DNA of 13,169 bases, from the NCBI GenBank assembly GCA_030839105.1, contig JAUZEI010000400.1, positions 1 to 13,169 on the forward strand, given 5' to 3'. A model generated the notes under the pieces. It was not told where the DNA came from, searched no databases, and was given only the letters and a program-made list of their open reading frames with translations. This stretch comes from Actinomycetota bacterium (GTDB taxonomy: Bacteria; Actinomycetota; Acidimicrobiia; IMCC26256; PALSA-610). This document shows, piece by piece, positions 5,896 through 12,297 of the stretch (its first letter is position 1; each line of letters opens with the position of its first letter). The position numbers were made by a program, and so were the translations under genes.

Positions 5896-8800
5896 GTGGA
5901 GCTTCGAATTCTCGGCCCGACCGAGGTGCGTCACGACGGCTCCGGAGTGCTGTTGCGCGGCGCCAAGCCCCGCCAACTCCTGGTGCTCCTCGCGATGCGG
6001 CCCAACCGGCCGGTGCCCGCGGGGCAGTTGATCGAAGAGCTCTGGGAGGGCGAGCCGCCACCGAGCGCACCTGCTGCGCTCCGCGTGCACGTCGGCAAGC
6101 TCCGCGGAGTGCTCGAGCTCACCCGCGACCCGAGCGCGCCGAGCGGTCGCCTGCCGTTGGGTCCGCACGGCTACCTGTTGCGGGTCGAACCGGACGAGCT
6201 CGACGTCCAGCGCTTCGAGCGCTTGCTCGTGCTGGCGTCCGAGGCCAACGCGAACGGCGAGCCGGCCGCGGCGGTTCCGCGGCTGACGGAGGCGCTCGAC
6301 CTGTGGCGAGGGCATGCCCTTGCCGATGCGCGCGACCTGAGTGCGACCCGCACGGAAGTGGCGCGGCTCGAGGAGCTGCGCGTCGTCGCGATCGAAGAAC
6401 TGGCCGATGTCCGGCTCGTGCTGGGGGAGCACGCGCTCGTGATCGACCTGCTCACCGCGGCGATCAAAGAGCACCCGCTGCGGGAGCGGTTGACCGAAGG
6501 GCTGATGCGCGCTCTGTACCGCAGCGGGCGCCAGGCGGACGCACTCCGGGTGTACGCGGACCTGGCCCGCCGGCTCGACGAGGATCTCGGGCTCGCGCCT
6601 TCCGCGCGGCTGCGCCGACTCGAGGAGGACGTGCTGTTACAGCAGTCGTCCCTCGACTTCGTTGCCCCGCGAGCGCGGCCCGGCGCGCCGCAGCGAGGAT
6701 GGTCGAGTGGGCGTTTCATCGGCCGGCGCTCCGAGCTGCAGGCTTTGGGCGCCCTGCACGAGGAGGCGCAGTCCGGACACCGTCGAGCCGCCCTCGTGGT
6801 AGGACCACCCGGAATCGGCAAGTCGACGCTCGTCGACGAGTACTGCGCGCGCGCCCGCCAGCGCGGGGCTGCGCCCCTGCTCGGACACTGCGACCCCGAT
6901 CCCGCCGGCGACTACCAACCGGTCGTGGAGATTCTGCGGGGTCTGATCGAAGGGCTCGACGAGGGCGCGCGATCTCGACTCCCACCCATGCTCGCGCTCG
7001 TTTTGCCCGATCTCGTGAAGCCCGATCTCGCGGGTGTGAATTCCGCGCCCGAGAGGACCCAAGACCTCGTCGCCGCGCCGGACGCGCCGCACGGGCGGTT
7101 CCAACTCTTCGACGCGATAGCCGCGACACTCGCGCAGTTCGCGCATTCGCCGATCGTCTTGGTCATCGAAGATCTGCACTGGGCCGATCGCCCGACGCTC
7201 GCGCTGCTCCGGTTCCTCCAACGGACTCCACGGCTGGATCACCTGCTCGTGATCGCGACGTTGCGCGACGACGAGCTCATCGGAGAGCGCGGCGAGGTCA
7301 TCGCGCACCTCGCGCCGGCGGGTAACGCCGTGACGGTGCGTCTCGACGGCTTCGGCCCGCACGAGGTACGAGCGCTCATTCGTTCGGCAGCACTGCCGGA
7401 GACGATGCCCGTCATCATCGACGCGTCCGATTCCTTGCACGACATCACGGCCGGCAACCCGTATTACCTGCGCGAGCTCCTGCGCGAGCTGGACGAAGAG
7501 CCGACCAAGCTCGACGGCAACCCCGCGCTCGCAGAGACGTTGGCGACGGTCGCGCCCGCGGGAGTGCGCGCCCTGGTCGATCGCCGGTTACAACGGCTGA
7601 CCGGCCAGGCCCGCGAAGTTCTCGACGCCGCGGCCGTGCTCGGACGCGACGTCACTCTCGACCTGCTCGTCGGCGTGTCCCGCGTCCCGCACGACGTCGT
7701 GTTCGACGCCCTCGAGGAGAGCCTTGCGGCGCGTCTACTCGTCGAGGACATCGAGGACGTCGACCGCTATCTCTTCCCGCACATGCTCACGCGCAACGCG
7801 GTCTACGCCGCTCTGACCGACGGGCAACGGGCGCGGTTGCATCGACGCGTCGGCGAGACGCTCGAGGCGTCGGAGGCCACGACCGCGCGTCGTTGTGCCG
7901 ACCTGGCGCGCCACTTCGGTGAGGCCGCGCGCGGGAGCGAACGGTTCGGCGACGTCGGTGATGTTGCCGAACTGGCCGACAAGGCCGCCGAGTACGCGGA
8001 ACGCGCCGGCGACGACGCGGCCGCTCGCTTCGCGTTTGCCGAAGCTGCGCGTTGGTACCTGGAAGCGATCCGGCACCACGCGGCGCGGGCGGTCCCGTAT
8101 CCGGACATGGGCCGGATGCGCCTCGCACTCGGACGCGCGTACGCGAACGACGGCAAGCTCGACGAAGCGGGCGAAGCATTCGCCGCCGCGGCGGCCGACG
8201 CGCGCGACACCGGCGACGCCGCGCTCCTCGCCGATGTCGCGCTCGCCGCCGACGGCCCCTGGAGCTCCAATGGAGAGTTCCGGCCGAACGCGCTTCCTCT
8301 CCTCGAAGAAGCTCTGCTCGGCATCGGCCACGACGACCTCGTCCGGCGCGTACAGATCCTGAACGGCATCGCGTCCGACCTCTACTTCGTCGACCCGTCC
8401 CGGGAGGAAGTATTCGCCCGGGATGCGGTCGCGCTCGCGGCGCGGACCGACGACCCGGGGGCGCACGCGTCGGCCCAGCTGGCGCTGCATCGCTGGTACA
8501 CCCACCGGCCGGACGCGCGTCGCGAGCGCCTGCAGATCGCTTCGGAGGCGTGCGAGCACCTGGCCCGAGCAGGCGGCCCGCGCGACCTGCAACTCTTGCT
8601 GCAACGCTCGCGGCTCTCCGACCTCCTCGAGAACGTGATGGTGGCGGAGTTCGACGCGAGCCTCGACGCGTACGAGCAGGCGGCCGCGGAGTACGGCAGT
8701 CCGCGCGACATCTACTGGGCTATGGCGTTGCGCGCCACCCAGGCGACATTGCGCGGCGACCTGGTTGCAGGTGAACAACTGGCACGGGGTGCCGCGTTGT

Positions 8801-9459
8801 GCGGGAGCGAGCTCGAACAGAGCTCGGCCGGCGCGCACCTGCTCCAGCGGTTCGTCGTGCGCTACCAGCAGGGCCGGCTGCGCGAGGAGCTCCCGACCCT
8901 GCGCTACTTCAGCGGCACGACCTCGGCCTTTCGCGCGGGTGCCGCGCTACCCGCGCTCGCCCATGCCGCCATCGGTCAGACCGAGCGTGCGTGTGCAATC
9001 GCCCGCGACACACTCGGTCCGGACGGCGACGATCTGCAGCGCGACGTCTTTTGGCTCGCAGCGGTTGCCTTGTTCGCGGGTGCGGCGGCCACCGCCGCCG
9101 ATGCCGAGCTCATGGATCTGTGCCGCTCGCTGCTGGCTCCGTGTGCCGACCACGTGATCGTCTTCGGGACCGGAGCCGCGGTGTTGGGTCCGGTGCACTT
9201 CTGGCTCGGTGCGCTCGACGCGGCCGGTGGCCACGTGGAAGTCGCGCTCGAGCACTTCGACGAGGCAACCGCGATCGCGCGGCGCATCGGTGCTCCGTAC
9301 TGGATCGCACAAGCCGAGATGGGCGCGGCGGCGACGCTTCGTGCCCGTGGGCGAGCCGCCGACGAGCCCGAGATCGAACGTCTGAGCCGCGACGCCGTCG
9401 CCTTGGCGCAGACCGGCGGATACGAGTGCGTCATCGCGCAAGCCGTCGCGCTCGGTTGA
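5896..9459 (+). CDS. Large BTAD/SARP-type transcriptional regulator with AAA/NTPase domain
   Basis: An 1187-aa AfsR/SARP-like regulator. Residues 1-92 form an OmpR-type winged helix (ELRILGPTEVRHDG opening, LRVHVGKLRGVLE recognition-helix region). Residues about 100-245 are the bacterial transcriptional activation domain, ending LDEDLGLAPSARLRRLEED. An ATPase domain begins near Phe274 (FIGRRSEL). It has Walker A GPPGIGKST (303-311) and a Walker B region IVLVIEDLHWAD with Asp426. The remaining ~650 residues are helical, Ala-rich and TPR-like, with no C-terminal LuxR helix-turn-helix. ATP binding with repeat-mediated ligand or partner sensing is the family expectation. The start is the GTG at 5896, preceded by GCGGGGGCG, and the domain begins immediately after it. 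It is divergent from the 137-aa gene and may be controlled through the palindrome at 5774. No biosynthetic cluster is adjacent, so its targets are unknown. Confidence 0.95.
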   Translation: MELRILGPTEVRHDGSGVLLRGAKPRQLLVLLAMRPNRPVPAGQLIEELWEGEPPPSAPAALRVHVGKLRGVLELTRDPSAPSGRLPLGPHGYLLRVEPDELDVQRFERLLVLASEANANGEPAAAVPRLTEALDLWRGHALADARDLSATRTEVARLEELRVVAIEELADVRLVLGEHALVIDLLTAAIKEHPLRERLTEGLMRALYRSGRQADALRVYADLARRLDEDLGLAPSARLRRLEEDVLLQQSSLDFVAPRARPGAPQRGWSSGRFIGRRSELQALGALHEEAQSGHRRAALVVGPPGIGKSTLVDEYCARARQRGAAPLLGHCDPDPAGDYQPVVEILRGLIEGLDEGARSRLPPMLALVLPDLVKPDLAGVNSAPERTQDLVAAPDAPHGRFQLFDAIAATLAQFAHSPIVLVIEDLHWADRPTLALLRFLQRTPRLDHLLVIATLRDDELIGERGEVIAHLAPAGNAVTVRLDGFGPHEVRALIRSAALPETMPVIIDASDSLHDITAGNPYYLRELLRELDEEPTKLDGNPALAETLATVAPAGVRALVDRRLQRLTGQAREVLDAAAVLGRDVTLDLLVGVSRVPHDVVFDALEESLAARLLVEDIEDVDRYLFPHMLTRNAVYAALTDGQRARLHRRVGETLEASEATTARRCADLARHFGEAARGSERFGDVGDVAELADKAAEYAERAGDDAAARFAFAEAARWYLEAIRHHAARAVPYPDMGRMRLALGRAYANDGKLDEAGEAFAAAAADARDTGDAALLADVALAADGPWSSNGEFRPNALPLLEEALLGIGHDDLVRRVQILNGIASDLYFVDPSREEVFARDAVALAARTDDPGAHASAQLALHRWYTHRPDARRERLQIASEACEHLARAGGPRDLQLLLQRSRLSDLLENVMVAEFDASLDAYEQAAAEYGSPRDIYWAMALRATQATLRGDLVAGEQLARGAALCGSELEQSSAGAHLLQRFVVRYQQGRLREELPTLRYFSGTTSAFRAGAALPALAHAAIGQTERACAIARDTLGPDGDDLQRDVFWLAAVALFAGAAATAADAELMDLCRSLLAPCADHVIVFGTGAAVLGPVHFWLGALDAAGGHVEVALEHFDEATAIARRIGAPYWIAQAEMGAAATLRARGRAADEPEIERLSRDAVALAQTGGYECVIAQAVALG

Positions 9460-9549
9460 AGACCGGCGGGCCCTGGTCAAAGCTGAGGATCGACAGCCCG
9501 GCGTTTACATGTCGAGCACATCGGCGCGCTGAGGACCGTGGCGCACGCG

Positions 9550-9744
9550 TCAGGACTCGGGCGGGCGGGGTGCGAGGGTCAGGCCGGCCGACTCCAACGC
9601 GTCGAGGAGATCGAGCGTGTCGATCTTGAACTGCCCCTGCGCTTCAAGACCGGCTGCCACGGCGTCCTGCAGCACGCCTGTATTGAGCATGTGCACCAGG
9701 CGCTGCGCCAACTCCGCCTGTTCGGTCTGCTGATCGCTGTCCAT
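9550..9744 (-). CDS. Small unrecognised protein, about 64 aa
   Basis: A short acidic, helical protein: MDSDQQTEQAELAQRLVHML, then a continuing helix with DTLDLLDALESAGL and a short proline-rich end. Codon third positions are strongly GC-biased on this strand. There are no cysteines, membrane helix or signal peptide, and I recognise no family. The ATG at 9744 is the conservative start. A TTG at 9780 would add 12 residues (LPGSRSAGKLAA) and also has coding-like codon use; neither has a strong Shine-Dalgarno. It is convergent with the large BTAD gene (90 bases between stops) and divergent from the 69-aa gene. Confidence 0.65.
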   Translation of the reverse strand: MDSDQQTEQAELAQRLVHMLNTGVLQDAVAAGLEAQGQFKIDTLDLLDALESAGLTLAPRPPES

Positions 9745-9794
9745 CGCGGCCAGCTTGCCCGCACTCCGCGACCCGGGCAATCGGAAACCCCGAC

Positions 9795-9823
9795 TTGACC
9801 CTTGGGTGGCGATACTCTAGCAT
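9795..9823 (+). promoter_or_regulatory. Sigma-70-type promoter of the 69-aa gene
   Basis: TTGACC at 9795-9800, a 17-base spacer, and TAGCAT at 9818-9823 match the vegetative -35/-10 pattern with optimal spacing. The predicted start near 9830 leaves about 48 bases before the ATG at 9878. The surrounding stretch is conspicuously AT-rich for this genome. CTAGCATG (9817-9824) and the following TCATATTAG (ending about 9837) form an imperfect dyad across the -10 and start point, a possible operator. Confidence 0.6.
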
Positions 9824-9877
9824 GTCAATCATATTAGTTGGCAATGCCGGGCCCGCAAGCTCCCTGAGGAAAACATC

Positions 9878-10087
9878 ATGGTTGCAAGAAGCGCAGACCG
9901 GCGGTTGGCGCAATGGATGCTCGACGTCGGCACCCCCGCGACGCAGGTTTTCGACGTCCTTGCGTCTACCGCCGGTCTCGTGCAGGCCGCGGAGGTAGTT
10001 CGCGCGCTGGAAGCGCCGACCGAGCGGCGCCTTCCCGTGGTGCGCCGGCGCGAATTCGAACGCGCCGAGCTCGAACGCGCGTCCTGA
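9878..10087 (+). CDS. Small unrecognised protein, 69 aa
   Basis: Begins MVARSADRRLAQWMLDVGTP and continues with a hydrophobic/helical middle (TQVFDVLASTAGLVQAAEVV) and an Arg/Glu-rich end. A good Shine-Dalgarno, GAGGA (9866-9870), sits seven bases before the ATG, and a promoter lies at 9795-9823, so it is probably expressed. No cysteines, signal peptide or recognisable domain. It is convergent with the WhiB gene at 10378-10121, with 33 bases between the stops. Its basic C-terminus could contact nucleic acid or a protein partner; that is speculation. Confidence 0.75.
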   Translation: MVARSADRRLAQWMLDVGTPATQVFDVLASTAGLVQAAEVVRALEAPTERRLPVVRRREFERAELERAS

Positions 10088-10120
10088 GCCGAGCGCGCGC
10101 ACCGCTGCTCTCGCGGGGGA

Positions 10121-10378
10121 TCAGCCGGAAATCGCGCCCGCCCGTCGGCGACTGCGCAGAATGCGCCGCCGTTCGCGCTCGGAGGCTCCACCCCAGACGC
10201 CCTGCTCGATGCGATGGAGCAGCGCGTACTCGAGGCACTCGACGCGCACCGGGCAAGTGCGACAGATCTGCTGGGCGGCCTCGACACCGAGCCCGTTCGA
10301 CGGGAAGAACTCGCGGGTGTTCGCGCCCCGGCAATCGGCTTTCAACATCCACGCGTACTCTTCGGGGATCTCTTCCAC
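10121..10378 (-). CDS. WhiB-family iron-sulfur transcriptional regulator (A)
   Basis: An 85-aa WhiB-like protein. The four cluster-binding cysteines are Cys16, Cys39, Cys42 and Cys48 (C-x22-C-x2-C-x5-C, as in CRTCPVRVEC). They are followed by the family turn GVWGG (60-64) and a basic tail SERERRRILRSRRR. The family binds a [4Fe-4S] cluster, often pairs with the principal sigma factor, and responds to redox or developmental signals. The start is the GTG at 10378, chosen because AGGAAG lies four bases upstream; the frame is open far beyond but without WhiB character. It is divergent from a second WhiB gene across 341 bases. Confidence 0.95.
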   Translation of the reverse strand: MEEIPEEYAWMLKADCRGANTREFFPSNGLGVEAAQQICRTCPVRVECLEYALLHRIEQGVWGGASERERRRILRSRRRAGAISG

Positions 10379-10719
10379 GTGACTTCCTGCTCGGCGATGA
10401 CGGCACCGCCCCGGTTCCGTGTCGCGCCTCGTGTGCGCCGGGTGATTCGCGACCACCGACGCTCGGCCTCGGCCGGCCCCCTTGCGGGGCGGGGAGCGAG
10501 GGGAAAACCGACCGAGATCCGAGACCTTGCGGAAGTATCGCCGGGCGCGATGAAAGTCCGCTGTGAACCGCGTGAGGAATATGTGCAGGCGGCACGCGCG
10601 GCCCGCGGTCGGATCGGACCTGGTACGGCCGCACTGTGGAGTGACGCCGGAGTTATCAACAAGCAACTCACACCCTTGTCCCCTCGTTGCGCACAGGCTT
10701 CGCGGCGGACAATCCATGG
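10379..10719. promoter_or_regulatory. Divergent control region between two WhiB genes
   Basis: No convincing gene in these 341 bases. It holds a perfect GCCCC-CTTGC-GGGGC hairpin at 10476-10490 and a dyad ATCGC-CGGGC-GCGAT around 10536-10550. Both promoters must lie here, but I could not define clean -35/-10 pairs. The bases nearest WhiB B are less GC-rich (GGAGTTATCAACAAGC). Confidence 0.45.
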
Positions 10720-11019
10720 ATGCGATCGCGCTCCGAGACGTCCGACCATGCCGTGTTCTTCCAAGAGGATCTGGCCCCGACCTGGCAACGCTTCGCCGAG
10801 TGCGTGCGGCACGCGGGCAGCGTCGACTTCTTCCCGGCGCGGGGCGAGTCGGTCCGCGACGCAAAGGCGGTGTGCGCGGTCTGCCCGGTGCGGGACGAGT
10901 GCCTCGACTTCGCCCTGCGCATGAAGGTCGCGCACGGGGTGTGGGGTGGGCTCAGCGAACGTGAGCGTCGCTCGGTCCGGCGGGAGCGGAATCGCTCGCC
11001 GGTCGCGCGACCCGGCTGA
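10720..11019 (+). CDS. WhiB-family iron-sulfur transcriptional regulator (B)
   Basis: A 99-aa WhiB-like protein from the ATG at 10720. Cysteines 28, 52, 55 and 61 give C-x23-C-x2-C-x5-C (CAVCPVRDEC), followed by GVWGG and the basic tail SERERRSVRRERNRS. The N-terminal segment VFFQEDLAPTWQRFAEC is longer than in WhiB A. The start is uncertain: the frame also opens with TTG at 10687, which would add 11 residues, and neither candidate has a strong Shine-Dalgarno (GGCGGA lies about ten bases before 10720). It shares the PVRxEC, GVWGG and SERERR signatures with WhiB A, but differs enough elsewhere that recent duplication is unlikely. Confidence 0.93.
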   Translation: MRSRSETSDHAVFFQEDLAPTWQRFAECVRHAGSVDFFPARGESVRDAKAVCAVCPVRDECLDFALRMKVAHGVWGGLSERERRSVRRERNRSPVARPG

Positions 11020-11046
11020 ATCGCCGCTCGGCCCGGACGCGACGAT

Positions 11047-11072
11047 GCCCTCTCGTATGCGGGCAAGAGGGC
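11047..11072 (+). terminator. Hairpin 27 bases after WhiB B
   Basis: GCCCTCT (11047-11053) pairs perfectly with AGAGGGC (11066-11072) around a 12-base loop. The position just after the WhiB B stop suggests transcription termination, although no T-run follows. Confidence 0.4.
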
Positions 11073-11089
11073 ACCGTCGGGGACCGATA

Positions 11090-11112
11090 CGCCGGAGGTG
11101 GAAGGTCCGGCG
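11090..11112 (+). other. Second hairpin downstream of WhiB B
   Basis: CGCCGGA (11090-11096) pairs perfectly with TCCGGCG (11106-11112) around a nine-base loop GGTGGAAGG. The stem is bracketed by a near-repeat: GACCGATACGCCGG before it and GAGCGATACCCGG after it. A second terminator stem or part of a structured RNA are both possible. Confidence 0.4.
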
Positions 11113-11360
11113 AGCGATACCCGGCGGCAAAGCTAGTCAGATATTTCGCGGCGGGTACGACCGGCCGGCGGCGATTCTGAACTCCTGCAACGCGACTCGC
11201 ACAAGTGCTCGATTGTCCCAGGCGGCACCCGATCGGGAGCACGTAACCGGGAGACAGACGTCACCGAGACAACCACCCGCTCAACCCCTCGCCCGGGACG
11301 TCCGATGGGAGAAGTGGGAGCGCGTCCCCTGCGCGGTCCCGACAATTTGGATTCCATGGA

Positions 11361-11389
11361 TACGGCCCTCGCCCAAAGCGGGGGCCGTA
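11361..11389. terminator. Strong 12-bp stem-loop, terminator-like
   Basis: TACGGCCCTCGC (11361-11372), loop CCAAA, GCGGGGGCCGTA (11378-11389): 12 consecutive pairs including one T-G. It is the strongest local stem I see in the window. There is no T-run on either side. Actinobacterial terminators often lack a U-tail, so termination is plausible; an RNA-leader stem is the alternative. Confidence 0.4.
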
Positions 11390-11409
11390 CCCGTGTGTAC
11401 CGAGAGCCT

Positions 11410-11565
11410 CACCCGGCGAGCAGGCGGCGGAGCGGTGAGCGACCGATGAGCGTGCCCGGGAGCGGCAGCGAAGCCGCCAGAAGTGCCGTGCTGCCGTTCA
11501 CCACCCGGCGAGCAGGCGGCGGAGCGTCAGCGACCAGTAAGCGTGGGAGCGTCAGCGACCAGTAA
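11410..11565. repeat. Degenerate direct repeats upstream of the sigma gene
   Basis: An identical 25-bp stretch beginning CACCCGGCGAGCAGGCGG occurs at 11410-11434 and 11502-11526. Sequence after each copy is also related (AGCGACC...GAGCG against AGCGACC...AAGCG). In addition, ggagcgtcagcgaccagtaa occurs twice exactly, at 11521-11540 and 11546-11565, with period 25. The pattern looks like local duplication. The repeats do not look protein-coding. Confidence 0.85.
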
Positions 11566-11672
11566 CCATGTGACGGGGCAGTCACGCGGCGGTAACAGGG
11601 GTCCGACGACGGTGGGTCTCGAGGGTCTCGCAGTGAGCGAGGTTCCGTATCCACTCCGAAGGTCAAGCTGTC

Positions 11673-12296
11673 ATGACGGTCGTAGCCCCGAATCTCGCCC
11701 CGAAGGCCATAGTCGAGGTTGCCGAGCGGCCGCGGGAGCCCACGACCGCTCTGTCCGGATCGTCGGCGATCGCGAGCCGGAACGCCTTGGTGGAGGAGGC
11801 GATCCCGCTCGCCAAGTTGATCGTCAGTACGTACTGCCGGGACCATGGGATCTTCGGTCTGCGCGAGGAGATCGAGGCCGAGGCGCTCGCCGGCCTCTTG
11901 AGCCTGGCCGACACGTACAAACCGGAGTCGCCCTGGCTCAAGTACGTGAACCGCAACCTGAAGTTCCGTCTGATCGATGCGATGCGCCGGCGTTCGGGCC
12001 GGCCGAGCGGCAAGAACTACGAGCGTCGTTCCAACATCAACGGCGCCGACGTGCTCGACCTGCGCCTCGAAGCGATCGGCGAAGGTGATCCGGCCTTCGC
12101 GGAGATCGAGGCGGCGGACGCCTTCGCCTACGCGACGAAGCGGATGCCGCAACGAACCCGCTGGATCATCTCCCAGCGCATGGCGGGCGTGAAGATGGAC
12201 GAGATCGGTACGGCGCTCGGCATCTCCGAGTCGCGTGTGAGCCAGATCCTTTTCGAGATCCGTCCCGAGTTGGAACGCGTGCTCGTCGGGCGGTGA
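11673..12296 (+). CDS. Short sigma-70-family factor (region 2 + region 4)
   Basis: A 207-aa protein. Residues about 36-110 look like sigma region 2: a helix around ALVEEAIPLAKLIVSTYC, an acidic EEIEAEALAGLL, and a DNA-melting-like segment WLKYVNRNLKFRLIDAMRRR. Residues about 155-203 look like region 4, with the helix-turn-helix VKMDEIGTALGISESRVSQI. That segment resembles the FliA/WhiG type more than ECF factors. The linker (111-155) is short and region 3 is not evident. The usual L-x-x-R-E-R-x-V stretch before region 4 is replaced by RMPQRTRWIISQRM. The N-terminal 35 residues are low-complexity. The start is the ATG at 11673 with a weak AAGG about ten bases upstream. No anti-sigma gene is adjacent. 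An alternative is a sigma-like DNA-binding protein that does not bind core polymerase. Confidence 0.85.
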   Translation: MTVVAPNLAPKAIVEVAERPREPTTALSGSSAIASRNALVEEAIPLAKLIVSTYCRDHGIFGLREEIEAEALAGLLSLADTYKPESPWLKYVNRNLKFRLIDAMRRRSGRPSGKNYERRSNINGADVLDLRLEAIGEGDPAFAEIEAADAFAYATKRMPQRTRWIISQRMAGVKMDEIGTALGISESRVSQILFEIRPELERVLVGR

Positions 12297-12297
12297 C

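Larger units (their letters stand above)
11020..11672 (+). other. 653-base stretch without a convincing gene, rich in hairpins and repeats
   Basis: No open frame here has coding-like codon use, a Shine-Dalgarno or recognisable protein content. It holds tandem hairpins at 11047-11112, a 12-bp stem at 11361-11389, direct repeats at 11410-11565 and a dyad GTGAC-ggggca-GTCAC at 11570-11585. It lies between WhiB B and the sigma-factor gene on the same strand. It probably includes the WhiB terminator, the sigma-gene promoter and a long leader or small RNA; which part does what is inference. Confidence 0.6.

Noticed and set aside
5705..6070. Upstream extension of the 137-aa gene.
   Set aside because: The AAGGAG site fixes the start at 5704; the extension overlaps the BTAD gene and crosses the palindrome.
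7735..8838. Long minus-strand frame within the BTAD-ATPase gene.
   Set aside because: Shadow of the coding strand; no domain and biased composition.
10581..10964. Frame starting at GAGGAATATG upstream of WhiB B.
   Set aside because: It has a good-looking ribosome site, but poor codon bias before the WhiB start and then overlaps WhiB in the wrong frame.
11090..11160. Possible cyclic-di-GMP-I riboswitch (hairpin followed by GGCAAAGCTAG).
   Set aside because: The core does not match the family pattern as I remember it (the spacing after the hairpin is too long). It is kept only as an untested idea under the structured segment.
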